The notes beneath the pieces were generated by a model that worked only from the letters and a program-made list of their open reading frames with translations, was not told where the DNA came from and searched no databases. Positions 9,901-19,950 of a DNA stretch of 45,645 bases are shown here, in pieces (the first letter of the stretch is position 1; the number at the start of each line of letters is the position of its first letter). The translations under genes were made by a program, and so were the position numbers. The DNA lies in the NCBI RefSeq assembly GCF_001949145.1, contig NW_019091437.1:1-45645 (forward strand), in the 5' to 3' direction. This stretch comes from Acanthaster planci (lineage: Eukaryota; Echinodermata; Asteroidea; Valvatida; Acanthasteridae).

Positions 9901-11039
9901 AGACTGCACTGTCAGGAAGGACATTAGCCTATCTGAGATGTGGCGGACACAGCAGGAGAGAGCTATTTGGTTTGAATGAAATCTTCTGTGTTTACTTCAA
10001 ATTGACTCACTTTAAATAGCCCCCTTCTATTGTGTCGGCCATGCTTTTGAAAGGCCAGTTGGAGCCTCCTGTATAATGTGAACTGTGATTGAATTCTGGC
10101 CTTACGCAGCACTGTAGCTAACTAAATACACAGTTGGCTTACGTTAAAAATTCCAGAACAAACTGTGTAACTTGGCAATTTTCCCATTCTGCGTTGCGGT
10201 TCAGGGCCACACCGACTGGGTAACCGACGTGGACATCACCCAGGACATGAAGTGGATCCTGTCCAGCTCCCGCGACCGTACAATCCGACTGTGGAACATT
10301 GAGAACAGCGACAGCATACCGGTGGTCCTGGAGAACAAAAAGAGCATGGGCTTGAGAATAGTCAAGGTGGGCCTGGGAGTAAGCAGGAAATCAAAACAAA
10401 AGGGATCGAGGTCTAAGGCTCTTTGCATTTTGAAAGCACTGCAAATATGAACTCGAAATGAAACGGGGAATAGGAGAAAATCTTTGGCACAAAATGGACA
10501 CAGCTGGACCAGATTAAGATGCTTTTACTTGGGTGATATTTAGAGGGATCATTTTCTTTTCAGTATTTTAAAATTATATAGACTGTTCTGTGGGTGAGGA
10601 AATTAGTATCACATGACATGTACACGTAATGATAATTTTTAGTGCAGGAAGCATTTTTCTCTTTCTAGTTTGTATGCCTTGGGAGAGGGAGTCCTGAAGG
10701 ATTACCCTTTGTAGGCACATAAAGTGATAAAACAGCGCCCTCCCTTGCTCATGCTCAAATGAAATAAGATGCTCTTCCCACCTGTGGGATTTAAATGATC
10801 CAACCAATTAAAGCTGATTTTACCAACTGCACTGAATTTTTGCATTTTTTTTCAACCCTTGTTCGGTTCATCATCTTGTGTTTTTGTCATTTCAGTGTAA
10901 TGAGTGCGGCAAGCCCTTCTCCATCTCCCAGCTGGACGACCCACAGGAGCTCAAGATGTGTGTCTTCTGCCGTCTGCAGACCAGCCGTCCCCTGCCAAGC
11001 CTGGACTATGACGAGGATTTGAACATGCCAGAGTTTTGA
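3797..11039 (+). CDS. WDR88: WDR88-like seven-WD-repeat protein, complete
   Basis: The exons are 3797-3910, 5842-5952, 6429-6578, 7197-7335, 8020-8146, 8289-8473, 9537-9619, 10205-10366 and 10896-11039. They join in phase to 404 codons plus stop. Residues 1-38 are a non-repeat N-terminus. Seven WD repeats follow, approximately 44-75, 85-125, 126-171, 172-213, 214-262, 263-303 and 304-343. The C-terminus has a zinc-ribbon-like CNEC...CVFC module (about 358-380) before a short acidic tail. The FCVDDT motif of repeat 1 and the GLRIVKCNECGKPFSI segment resemble vertebrate WDR88 as I recall it. WD propellers are interaction scaffolds; I know no established molecular role for WDR88. Repeat 2 has RVRD where most have a WD dipeptide. 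All introns are GT-AG. Confidence 0.9.
3911..5841 (+). other. WDR88 intron 1
   Basis: Contains the 683-bp foldback element at 4431-5113. Otherwise I see no coding or RNA feature. Confidence 0.6.
4431..5113. mobile_element. Foldback (MITE-like) element with about 155-bp arms
   Basis: The left arm begins TGGACCCTACAAATCACC (4431) and runs to about 4586. The right arm is its reverse complement, ending at 5113. Both contain ACATTTGGACATGGTC, GGCTTTTGCTTCCATTA and AATTCACCTCCAAAAT. The internal 370 bp contain no recognisable transposase. No convincing target-site duplication was seen. Confidence 0.78.
5842..5952 (+). CDS. WDR88: WDR88 exon 2, WD repeat 1
   Basis: Acceptor CTTTCTAG, then VRYKVLRGHKDSIN, the FCVDDT segment and ASEDKTCSLW, then donor GTAAAC. 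The GH dipeptide and terminal Trp are the classic WD landmarks. Phase 0 at both ends. Confidence 0.92.
5953..6428 (+). other. WDR88 intron 2
   Basis: Contains the GGGGTTATTA minisatellite at 6010-6150 and nothing else recognisable. Confidence 0.6.
6010..6150 (+). repeat. GGGGTTATTA minisatellite
   Basis: About 14 imperfect 9-11 base units (GGGGTTATTA, GGGGTTATTG, GGGTTTATGA, GGAGTTATTT). It is G-rich on the WDR88 sense strand and begins about 60 bases after the exon 2 donor. Confidence 0.85.
6429..6578 (+). CDS. WDR88: WDR88 exon 3, WD repeat 2
   Basis: Fifty codons, from NVETGDREKK through GHPSCISQCHMS to RIRVRDVETGEVL, donor GTGAGC. The terminal WD dipeptide is replaced by RD. Phase 0 at both ends. 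Confidence 0.92.
6579..7196 (+). other. WDR88 intron 3
   Basis: No recognisable element. A minus-strand ORF at 6810-7148 overlaps it but has no family resemblance and is treated as chance. Confidence 0.5.
7197..7335 (+). CDS. WDR88: WDR88 exon 4, WD repeat 3
   Basis: Acceptor TTTTCACAG, then WTGLQGGIGTCCQFSHNGKY and LNIWDTQNGTLL, donor GTAACT after one base of a codon. This repeat lacks the GH dipeptide, as in repeat 3 of the vertebrate protein. Confidence 0.9.
7336..8019 (+). other. WDR88 intron 4
   Basis: A/T-rich with a small TTATTATTATTA tract near 7432; a C-rich polypyrimidine stretch precedes the next exon. Nothing else recognised. Confidence 0.5.
8020..8146 (+). CDS. WDR88: WDR88 exon 5, WD repeat 4
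   Basis: Acceptor GGCTTGCAG, then HHGSSITSCKFSPDDSRV and TNLWDLASQNVTIKL, donor GTAATA. Enters in phase 1 and leaves with two bases that complete Gly in the next exon. Confidence 0.9.
8289..8473 (+). CDS. WDR88: WDR88 exon 6, WD repeat 5 and start of repeat 6
   Basis: Acceptor TTCACAG, then GHINVVSCCCFNEDE, GSWDKQLQVWDVSTG and GHEGSISACRFSKDG; donor GTGAGT. The only exon carrying parts of two repeats. Confidence 0.92.
8474..9536 (+). other. WDR88 intron 6
   Basis: Contains one copy (9240-9450) of the CACAAGACCAGA element that also occurs in PRPF4B at 43564-43775. The rest is unremarkable A/T-rich sequence. Confidence 0.55.
9240..9450 (+). mobile_element. CAGTGTTGTAGT-type MITE, copy 1
   Basis: It starts CAGCGCTGTGAAGTTTGGTC, then CAAGACCAGACACAAGACCAG and the central GTGAA-AATGACAAAGGAATGCTT, and ends with GGTCTTGTG repeats and CTTAAGAGATCTTGAC. 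The reverse complement of 43564-43775 aligns along its whole length. Copy 1 is the more diverged at its ends. Confidence 0.75.
9537..9619 (+). CDS. WDR88: WDR88 exon 7, remainder of WD repeat 6
   Basis: Acceptor TTCCCACAG, then SMLISGSYDQTVVVWDAEN and PKLTLK, donor GTGAGG. Phase closes to 0. Confidence 0.92.
9620..10204 (+). other. WDR88 intron 7
   Basis: No coding, RNA or repeat feature recognised. Confidence 0.5.
10205..10366 (+). CDS. WDR88: WDR88 exon 8, WD repeat 7
   Basis: GHTDWVTDVDITQDMKWIL, SSSRDRTIRLWNIENSD and SMGLRIVK in 54 codons; donor GTGGGC, a weak but acceptable site. Phase 0 at both ends. Confidence 0.9.
10367..10895 (+). other. WDR88 intron 8
   Basis: No coding, RNA or repeat feature recognised; a pyrimidine-rich tract (TTTTTTTCAACCC) precedes the last exon. 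Confidence 0.5.
10896..11039 (+). CDS. WDR88: WDR88 exon 9, C-terminal CxxC...CxxC module and stop
   Basis: CNECGKPFSIS, then KMCVFCRLQ, and a tail ending DLNMPEF before TGA. Two CxxC pairs about 23 residues apart suggest a zinc ribbon. The same position and shape are present in vertebrate WDR88, which supports orthology. Confidence 0.92.
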   Translation, partial: CNECGKPFSISQLDDPQELKMCVFCRLQTSRPLPSLDYDEDLNMPEF

Positions 11040-11218
11040 CATTCTATATTCGTGGGGAAATGACTTCAGTTGGAACAACCGAGCGAGTACTGATGTTTAA
11101 ATCCAACTTGAAGTTGCCACTGGATTTTCTACTCCTTGGAGGTTTTGACTGATTGCAGTGATTTTGGATGTGAAATAAGCATTTTCACTGCTGTTAAGCA
11201 TGAGGTGTTGTTTGTCTT

Positions 11219-11490
11219 GTTGGGTTGGGATTGGGTTGGGTTGAGTTGGGTTTGGATTGGGTTGGGTTGAGTTGGGTTTGGAATGGGTTGGGTTTGGATT
11301 GGGGTTGAGTTGGGTTTGGTTTGGATTGGGTCGGGTTGGGTTTGNNNNNNNNGGGTTGGGTTGGGTTGGATTGGGTTGGATTGGGTTGGGTTGGGTTTGG
11401 ATTGGGGTTGGGTTGAATTGAGTCTGGTTTGGATTGAGTTGGGTTGGGTTGGCTTGGGTTGAGTTGGGTTGGCTTGGGTTGGGGTTGGGT
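11219..11490 (+). repeat. (TTGGG)n satellite in the WDR88 3' UTR, with an assembly gap
   Basis: About 50 pentamer-like units of TTGGG with TTTGG, ATTGG and GAGTT variants, interrupted by eight Ns at 11345-11352. The array begins 180 bases after the WDR88 stop and precedes an AATAAA at 11596, so it is probably transcribed as G-rich RNA. Its true length is uncertain because the gap lies inside it. Confidence 0.9.
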
Positions 11491-11595
11491 CAGGTTTGTT
11501 CATTTTTAGTCTCACTGCTGGTATAGAACCTCTGATTCTATTGTTGCAAGATATTTTAGAAAGGTGTAATGCAGCAAAGATTCTGCAATGAAGGT

Positions 11596-11601
11596 AATAA
11601 A
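11596..11601 (+). terminator. Candidate WDR88 polyadenylation signal AATAAA
   Basis: First canonical AATAAA after the stop codon, 557 bases downstream. Its use is inferred from position only. Confidence 0.45.
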
Positions 11602-13614
11602 TGCATTCTTTGATGACACTAACTCTTCAAAAACATGTCACCACCGGTTTTCTTCAAAGCTTACGTTCTGTTTTAAATAAGAGCAGTTTGAAATCAGTTT
11701 TTTTTCAGGCATCATCTTTATTGAAAAAGAAAGCAGCCATTGGACAAAATATGAAGAAGTACATCGTCCAGCATACAATATAGTTTACAGAGTTGTTATT
11801 GTGAGACATTCTGTGGAATGGCCAGAATTCATATTGAACTCCTGTTTAATCTCACGCCATTTTTAAAAGTGGAAATGTGTATCTTTGTCAGACCAGAAGG
11901 GATAATTTCCTCAAAATTTCAGTGTTACTGTTTTCAACTGTAATGGACATCTTTTTCTTGTACGTTTTTTTATGTCTTGTGAAAAACAGATAAAGTTTTA
12001 CACTGTAGATATGTGATTAATTTACACAAAAAAACACTATCCGTCCTTTTCCGTCCGCATTACCAAGTTGTAAGCTGATGAACATTCCAGTTCTTCAAGT
12101 CTCAAATTTTTTTTTATTCTCTGTAAATAGTTTTGAAGTATATTCTACGGTATTTTCTTGAAAACAAATGAAGTACCACAATTGAAGTGCTGTTCAGTTT
12201 GTATCTGAAAGCTTTTCCAAATACAATAGTTTCTTGCTGTTGGAAGTGATATTTATGGTCCACGTGTCCTATTAGTCCTTTCTATGACGTGTTTGGCTTC
12301 TGTGAAATTTTGGATAGATAAGAATGAAGTCAGCTTTTAAACAGTGGAGTGGGAAGCTAAAACCTTTTTAAAGAGCCAAAAGATGGGGTTTTCTTTGACG
12401 AAATCGATTCGTTTTGCAACTTCGTACTCATGTAACTTTAATTTGGTATCCCGTGGGTTGATTGTATCTGCTCAAAGCGGAAGTGGGCGAGGGCGTGCTT
12501 TTTAGATAACAGCAGTGGGTTTGGGGGTGGAAATTTATCATGTGCACACTCAGGTTCATCAGCCCAGTTAAAAAACTCAACAGGTTGTCTCTTTTTTGCC
12601 GGTGAGGGTGCACTTCTACTCGGAGCAGATTGCAAACTCCACTTGTTTAATTACTCATTTAAAACTCCATACTGCGATGTCAGTCAGTGCATGGAGGAAG
12701 GAGGGGTCAGTGGAGGCGCTGCTCAGTTTATAGGTCTTTATGTCCAAATTGTGACCCCGAAATTTGCTCACAATGTACGAATTCCTGAGAAAGGCTTGCT
12801 TGTTGGCTTACTACACTGCATTTAAATAACAATGAATCGCCTAAGAAAAGGGGTTAGTATAGAAAAAGAAGAATTCCATGTCAGTGCAACATGGACGCAT
12901 TTCCTTTAGGAGAACTCACAGGTTTACTCGTGAATATGAAAACTGCATTAGTATGAAATTCAAAACGCACCACATTACCTTTAAAAATAGCAACATGAAC
13001 AATACAAAGGTATATTTTCCAGGGTTCAGGGATTGTTTTCGAGTCACTGCGAGTCATTCTAAGGCTGCATCCGAATCTGTTGTCTAGGGCTAGGTCTTCT
13101 CTCCTAAATGCGTGGAGACGCATAGACAACAGACCTAGCCGTAGCTCTGGAAGCCCGTTTAGGACACGGCCAAACACAAGGTCACAGGGCATTCAAATGA
13201 TCATGGGGAAGGCATTCTTTCATATCCCCTTTCACTGGAGAATTATCTTGCTTCTGATGGGCCGTGTGATTGTCTAGAGCCCGACTAAAATAATTATATA
13301 GCACTGGCTCAAAATCACTTATTATTCAAGCGAGCAGAAATGGGGTTCAGCGTTTTGTTATCAAGTTTATTCAATTTAAAGCTGCCAAGCGTTACATTGG
13401 GGATAATTTTGTCAACCTTTCCACAATTAAAAAAAAATCGATGCTTCGTGACAAAATGTGAATCGAAACGTTTGTGTACTCTAGTCTTGTTAGGTCTGTC
13501 GGAAACAGAAATGTATTCTGCCTAAAATATTAAAACCGAAGTCGAAACAGTCCGTTATTAATGCGGGTATGCCTCGTAATACGAGAAGTGTGCACTGTTA
13601 ATTGTGTTTGATAA

Positions 13615-13800
13615 TTGGACTTTGATTAATTACAGTGATGACTCAGCGTTTCCAATGTGGCAGACAGCAGCTCGACAGATTGCTCGGTCTTATGACTAAT
13701 TAGTCCCCATAACATCAGCATTTTCATTAACTTCGTAATCCAATCACAGCTTACGACAGCGTAGAACGGACGTCTCGGTAATATAATTAATGGGGGTGCA
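13615..13800. promoter_or_regulatory. Cluster of TAATTA-type words, candidate enhancer
   Basis: Within about 185 bases there are GATTAATTACAG, GACTAATTAGTC (a palindrome), TAATATAATTAATG, TGACTCAGC (AP-1-like) and CCAATCACAG (CCAAT-like). TAATTA is the core bound by many homeodomain factors. AT-rich DNA produces such words by chance, so this is suggestive only. Confidence 0.25.
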
Positions 13801-16145
13801 GTGCGCACGATGAATGACCCTTGTCACGATTGGTGTCAGTACAGCAAAACGAAAGGATTTTCTCAGCTTATTAAGTGGTTGCTGGCTGGAACAATGTGGT
13901 GCACGAAGTGGACTCGACGGAATTGTGATCGGAGCCTTTCAACGATAGCTGTGACCTGCTGATGTCGGGCCTTTGAGTACCGCTGATGAAAACATTACAG
14001 CGGAGATTCGAATGTAATTTAGTTCGTCGGGTTTCCACCTAATCTCAATCCGTGTTCATTTCTATAACGGAATTTGATGATATTAGTGACACTTTGTTTT
14101 GTTCATGCAGAAATAGACTCGTTCAGAAACATCGGACACTGAAGTTCAAGTTAAAAGCCTTTTCCAGGTAACAGAAATCTATTTGAACAAAATGCCATTT
14201 TAACAACTTCTTCGATTATAGTACGTCCGTAAGTTATAAACCATCTCATAAGACTCCTTATTTTGACATGGGTATAAAAAGTAATGAGTTGGGAATGTGA
14301 CCGTCATTAAGCTGGCGCGGATCCAGAGGGATACTCTACCCGCGGCCCGACACCCAAAAAATCCCAATACATTGTTTTTTTTTTAATGAAATGAAATAAT
14401 AATAAAAAGATGCCATACTAGGTGTTCACCTGTCCACAGAAATCGGACATTACAAAATCAGACGGGCCTGACCCCTCCCGCGGAAAAATTCCTGGATCCG
14501 CACCTGGTAAAGCCGAACAAATGAACGACAAATTTCCTGATTTTACGCCTTCGTCTTGGTGGATTTTGCCTACTTGAAAACCCCATCAGAAATACCCTGC
14601 TGAAGATTCTTGAGAACATTGGTACTCCGAGTAAAGGCCATCTAAATACAGCGTTATATCAGGGCTGTTTCTTTCGAGGGATTGAGCGTGTAGTAGAAAA
14701 CTCAAGATTCCCTCGTTTACTGAGAAGCCATCGAGCATCGAGAAAATTCCACATTTCACCATTTTGTTATTCTTAATTTCCGGCTTCAAACAGAATTGTG
14801 TCCGGGCTATATATTTGCGACTCATTCCAGCGATGCCCCTTCGTATGGCTGTAACTTGTGTTCTCATGAAGACAATGAAACTAACGGGCCAGACAGTGCG
14901 AACCCCCCCCCCGCCCAGCATGCGCCTTGAAATATTGACGTTTCCCATCAACCGAGCCGTCAGTCACTTTCCGCTCGATTACCGTCTCACAATCTTGCTC
15001 CGTGTGTACCTGTAAGAGTCTCCCCTGGATCAGCCACAAATGTGTCCCGGCCATGATCCTTTGAGAGGCATGTGACAGGTTCTCTCGCTCCGTTAGAATA
15101 ATCCTGCGGCGATTGTTCTAGTGTCTGGATTACCCCCTGTGCTGGAAATACCCGCATGGGTGCTGTGCACTTTCATCTGTTTCATCTTGGGTTTCCGGGC
15201 CAGGTCAGCACTTGCGCGCTTCCGCAATTGACAAATTCGGCTTGAGCTGTCACATCACGTCGTTGCTTTGGTGTTTTGACTGGCCGGGTCGCCACCACCC
15301 TCTGGCCTAGAGAAAAGTTCGGTTTCATCTATTCGATCGCACATTAATTGCCACATTCATCGGTTTGGATGGTAACTAAAGGATTTGTTACAATGACAGC
15401 GAGATTTTAATCGCCCAAGGTTATGTCGCCAAATGAGATCATTTTTTTGCTTTGAGTTTGTTCTAAGGATGCTGACATTCTTCGATGAAGCATCTTACCT
15501 TGATAAACGTGCATCTCTGAGAATCACGTTCGGATTTTGATAAAAGGAGCAAACATTACCTACACCATGAATACACGCTTTGACCGCAGTTTTGTTATAG
15601 TTAAAATCCTTGAGTTAGAGTCAACGGGACTGCATGACCCATACCGTTTTATGTAAAATAACCGAAGTGTCCCATTTAGTTTTAATACGAACTCCGTGTA
15701 TTTCCTGTGTATGAATGCGTATGACTAGTAAAAGTGCCAATGACCTGTGGCATATTCATTGAGAGGCAAGGGTAACTGGGGGGGGGGAGACACGGCGCCA
15801 TTTTTAAGAAAGGGCAACATTTTAAGAACCGGTAGGCCTACGGGCCTAAAATAAGCACCTTCCTTGGGTGAAAACTTTGGACATTAATTTTGTTTCCCAA
15901 ACAAATCCTCATTCTCTCACCCCGACTCAAAAACCTGAATTGTGAATGGTAAAAAGAAGACGCAATGCTAAACAGAAATATATATACCGGTACCATTTCC
16001 GGATTTTCATTTTAACTTTTAAAGGACGTTCACCTGATGACAGCGCAGGTTTCTTGTTCTGTGACCTGATACAATATCGGAAGATTTGAAGTCTGTGAAG
16101 GAACAATGCACTTAAGTGAAAGAGTGCTCGCCGCTGCACTGTCCA

Positions 16146-16179
16146 ACCATAGAGCTACAATGGGTTGTAGCTCTATGGT
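16146..16179. repeat. Perfect 15-bp inverted repeat with 4-base loop
   Basis: ACCATAGAGCTACAA, loop TGGG, then its exact reverse complement. The stem does not extend further. It sits at the left edge of a GC-richer patch, with no gene or terminator context. Confidence 0.9.
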
Positions 16180-19100
16180 CCAACTAAACAGGGAGCGGGC
16201 CGAGCAACACAGGTACCGGGGAGAGTCCCGGACACGCCCTGTGGACGCTCGCTGCGTGAGGAGCCCCGCTGGGAAACCTACCCCTGTTGTGCCGGAGATC
16301 GGAGAGGATTGGGACTATAGGCCCCCAAAGCGTGCTAATCCTTGTCATTATTGGTCCTGCTGGAGGCGTGCAGAGAGCCGAGGTGAGGCCTCTTGACGAG
16401 GGGTGAGGTGAGGCGGAAACAGAACTCGAGGAATGTGGCCCAAGGTAGTCTGGCCGGATCGCCGGAGAGGATACCAAAATGTTTGTGAAGAAGATGCAAC
16501 AGTTAAAAGAGACTTGGTCTAGTCTTTCCTGAACTGGTGACCAAGTGAGTTGTTTCCAATTCTTCTTCGAGGTGACGACAAAGACAGTTAACAGCATTAC
16601 TAGTTCTTATTAACCAAAAAGAAAGAAAAAAGACTCGCTAATATTTAACTTTGAAAGCCTGATCTTCAGGCCATTTAAAGCCATTTTAAAACCCTGACTG
16701 AGGATTTCCAAAGTTTAGATTTGGAATAGCGGTACATTTCTCAAACCTTATCAAAAGCGGTTGTCAAAAACTTTATTAATTTAAAACCACGTCTTAAATA
16801 CTGCGATGGATGACCCCTACGCCTCACGTTCACAAGCCTCAACGCGCTGCCATGTACCACCTGCATACAACACCTCAAAATGATAAACACACAGGATCGT
16901 AATTTATAATACTTCATCGTTAAGATTCGAAAGTAGAAGAAATGGGCGCCCGCTGAGCTCAGCTTGGAGGACGAGCACCATAACGAAGACCCAGTTAAAC
17001 AGAGAACACAGCTGAAATGCTGTAAATGGCAGATGTGTCTTTATATTCGACCAGTGGCTGAATCTAGTCCTCCGACGGTAATAGGTTTACTATCCTGAGG
17101 ACAGGTTCAACCCTTGACCGTGACGCATCCCGTTTCCAACGTGAAAATTTCAAATCAAAACCTTCCCGTTCTTCGGGCATGGTGCACAGAGAACACTACC
17201 CATTTTTCAACCAATTACCCGCACTACGATGCTGCAACGTCTCATTCTCCCGGTGATACACACGGGCAGATTTCGGTCCCCAAACAAACGCTGAGGCCCG
17301 CGTCTGCTCATGGTAGACTTGCGCGAGTTTACTCTTCCTGTCGGAGCTGGTTTAATGACATGCCATTGGCATTCAGCGGTGAATGACCGGGCGGGCATCC
17401 TATTAAGGTAATAGGTATATCATTCAACCGCCTGTCAATCTGGATCAATCTGGATCAATCACGTAGAGAAAACACAACAGTACTCATCTTTCAAGAGAAG
17501 TCAGTCAGTCTCATTATGGAGGTATCTCCATGGTCTCATTCACTCACTTATTTTCGACAGTGTCATAGAGTGCAATCTGACGAACTTACATTGACATTGG
17601 ATGGCAGTCCTCATCGAACCGAATAGTGTAGTTGACAGGGAAATTACAATAAAGGAACCGCGTGTTTGTAATTTTATGAATTGAATACACTTATAGCACA
17701 GTTTTACCAGCATGTTATGATGACATTCCACTAACTTTGGAACAGCGAAGTGAGAAATTTCAACATTTTGGATTTCATGCTAATGAAGATTTCCCTTCCC
17801 GTGTTCCAAGCGTGACGTCATTCAAGACAGAACAGGAGCCTCTCCATAGCTTGTGTACATTAGGCCTTTGTACGGAAGCTTAAATGAACATGCGTCCATG
17901 TTAGCGTGTTACTGGGTTAATTTATCGTCGAAACAGAGAAACTAGAAATTCATTACCCGCAGTTTTGGAGACGAAGTATTTCTTGCCGTGGATTCAGAGT
18001 CAGCTCATGTGAAACGATCGTGATGGAAGCAAGATAGACAGTAGTAGATCTAAGCGTGCAAAGGCTACGCGCCAAGTACCAGTGCTCAAAAATGAACTCT
18101 AGATTTCCGATATACATAATTTCTGTGTGTCGAAGATACATATGTATATCATTGAATTCCGAGTTTGGAAGATATATTACCGTTGAATTCCGTGTTTCCA
18201 AGAACTTTTCTTTGAATTCTGCATTACAGAGATATAAGTGTTCCCACAGAGCGTTATCATAATCCCGCGTTTCGGGGATAGTTGATCTTTGAACCCAGTG
18301 TTATCCAGTGTAGGTTTCTCTGTTCCGACGATGTTACTGAGCAACGCGGTAACACGGATGGTCATTTAAGCGTCCCTACCCATACATCATACTATCCTAC
18401 ATTTTCTCGGAGTAGGTTCCACTTCATGCTTGGTTTTCAAGACAAAACAGCTTATTTGGACAAAAGCAGTAACCAATATTTCTTCAAAACATTGCTGGAG
18501 GGTGATTTTGAAGAACGGATTTTTGTACTGTTACGGTAATGTGTTCTTTTGACAAGGAGTGCCTTGTGTGACAACATCAAAATAGCGCCCTCGTGCATAC
18601 GTTGGTGAAAGTGTTTTATAAGAATTGAGAAATTACTACCTTCTTTTCACTCCCAATGTAAACGAATATCTAGATCTTATTTGTATTGTAACAAAAAGTA
18701 ATATGCTTGAAAGCAAGTTGAGCTGAATACCCACTGCATGTTTCCTTTAAGCTCAGTAACACGTCGGGACAGAGAGCTTGTCGTGTGTGAATAAATACAG
18801 TCAGTGGTGGACATCGAGTCAAACTTTCAATAGAGCGATTCAAAATTTCAAATCTCACTTTGTTTCGGTCTGCATGCATTAGGAGAAGACAAGAAAATGC
18901 CATTATTTGTCCACTTTTCATATTTGGCAGCATATCGTCCTCTGATGCCTCAGTGACTCATGCATTTTTGTAGCATGTATAACACCGATTCTAAACAAAA
19001 TCATTTATACTGCATTCATATCTGTCTAATTTTCACGTTCGTGAAGGACTTCGCTGGCGCCTTATCACTTTTGGGTGAAACCGGCGCTACACGATGACTA

Positions 19101-19950
19101 GGTACGAGGCAACGAAGGATCCATTACGTGTGAATCATATTGAACGGTTCCAGCCATTTCTTTATCCAAGAAGTAAAAATATCAACTTCTTCGTATGCCT
19201 GGTTACCGTTTACCAATAAATCTGCATCATTGAGATGACATTTCCTAGACAATAACATAAAAAGGAATAAAATGCTTGTAATGTATTTATAGATCAACAG
19301 TGATGCAAACCTTACCAAAGTACTATTATTTACAAAGTTGAAAAATAATAATCAACCTAGAATCCCCAAAACAATGAATTTTTAACGCCTCCATGTTTCT
19401 GGTTTTCTTACCATTCAGATGTACTATGGATGTGGCCAGTAATTCGTCTTTTCTTTGCCGCGTTGCTTTGTCGGTTCAATTATTATGAAAAATTACGTTT
19501 AATGAAATTCAATGAAATTTTGTTTCAGAGCATACATGTTTAGGGATTCAATTTCTACCTTTTGGTTTGAATTCTGTAATATTACTTCTTTGAGGTTAAT
19601 TCATATTTGTTACCTTGGTAATTTTTAAAGTTAGTTTTGGGTTCGAGAAGAAAGTGTCTCCTGTGAGTGAAATGTACGGGTTTTACGTTTTGCTTTGGCG
19701 AGAAATCTATGAATTGTACCCGAGAGGGGACACTTAAAAACAATAGGAGCACAGCTTAAGAATATGCTCACTTCGGAAGAATACATCGATCTGCACAATT
19801 TCTGATCTGATTGGACGTGTTAAGCAGTTTCGGGTCACATGCCACATCGCATCTCTAGGCTCCAACCAGAAGACCCAACACAGCAGCAGAAGGGATCCAT
19901 AATCCTCCCGGGGTAAGGGGTTTCATTAAGTGGAGATCGCCCGCAGAGCC

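Larger units (their letters stand above)
11602..19950. other. Intergenic region between WDR88 and the CUB-LDLa gene
   Basis: No coding sequence with family resemblance on either strand. All ORFs are short (up to about 137 codons) and lack splice-consistent partners. Notable contents: homeodomain-type motif cluster (13615-13800), perfect hairpin (16146-16179), and a GC-richer patch at 16180-16420. Part may be 5' UTR, distal promoter or enhancer of the gene starting at 21168. Confidence 0.5.

Noticed and set aside
11129-11515. Minus-strand 128-codon Pro/Thr/Asn/Gln-rich ORF
   Set aside because: It is the translation of the TTGGG satellite read in reverse and runs through the N gap.
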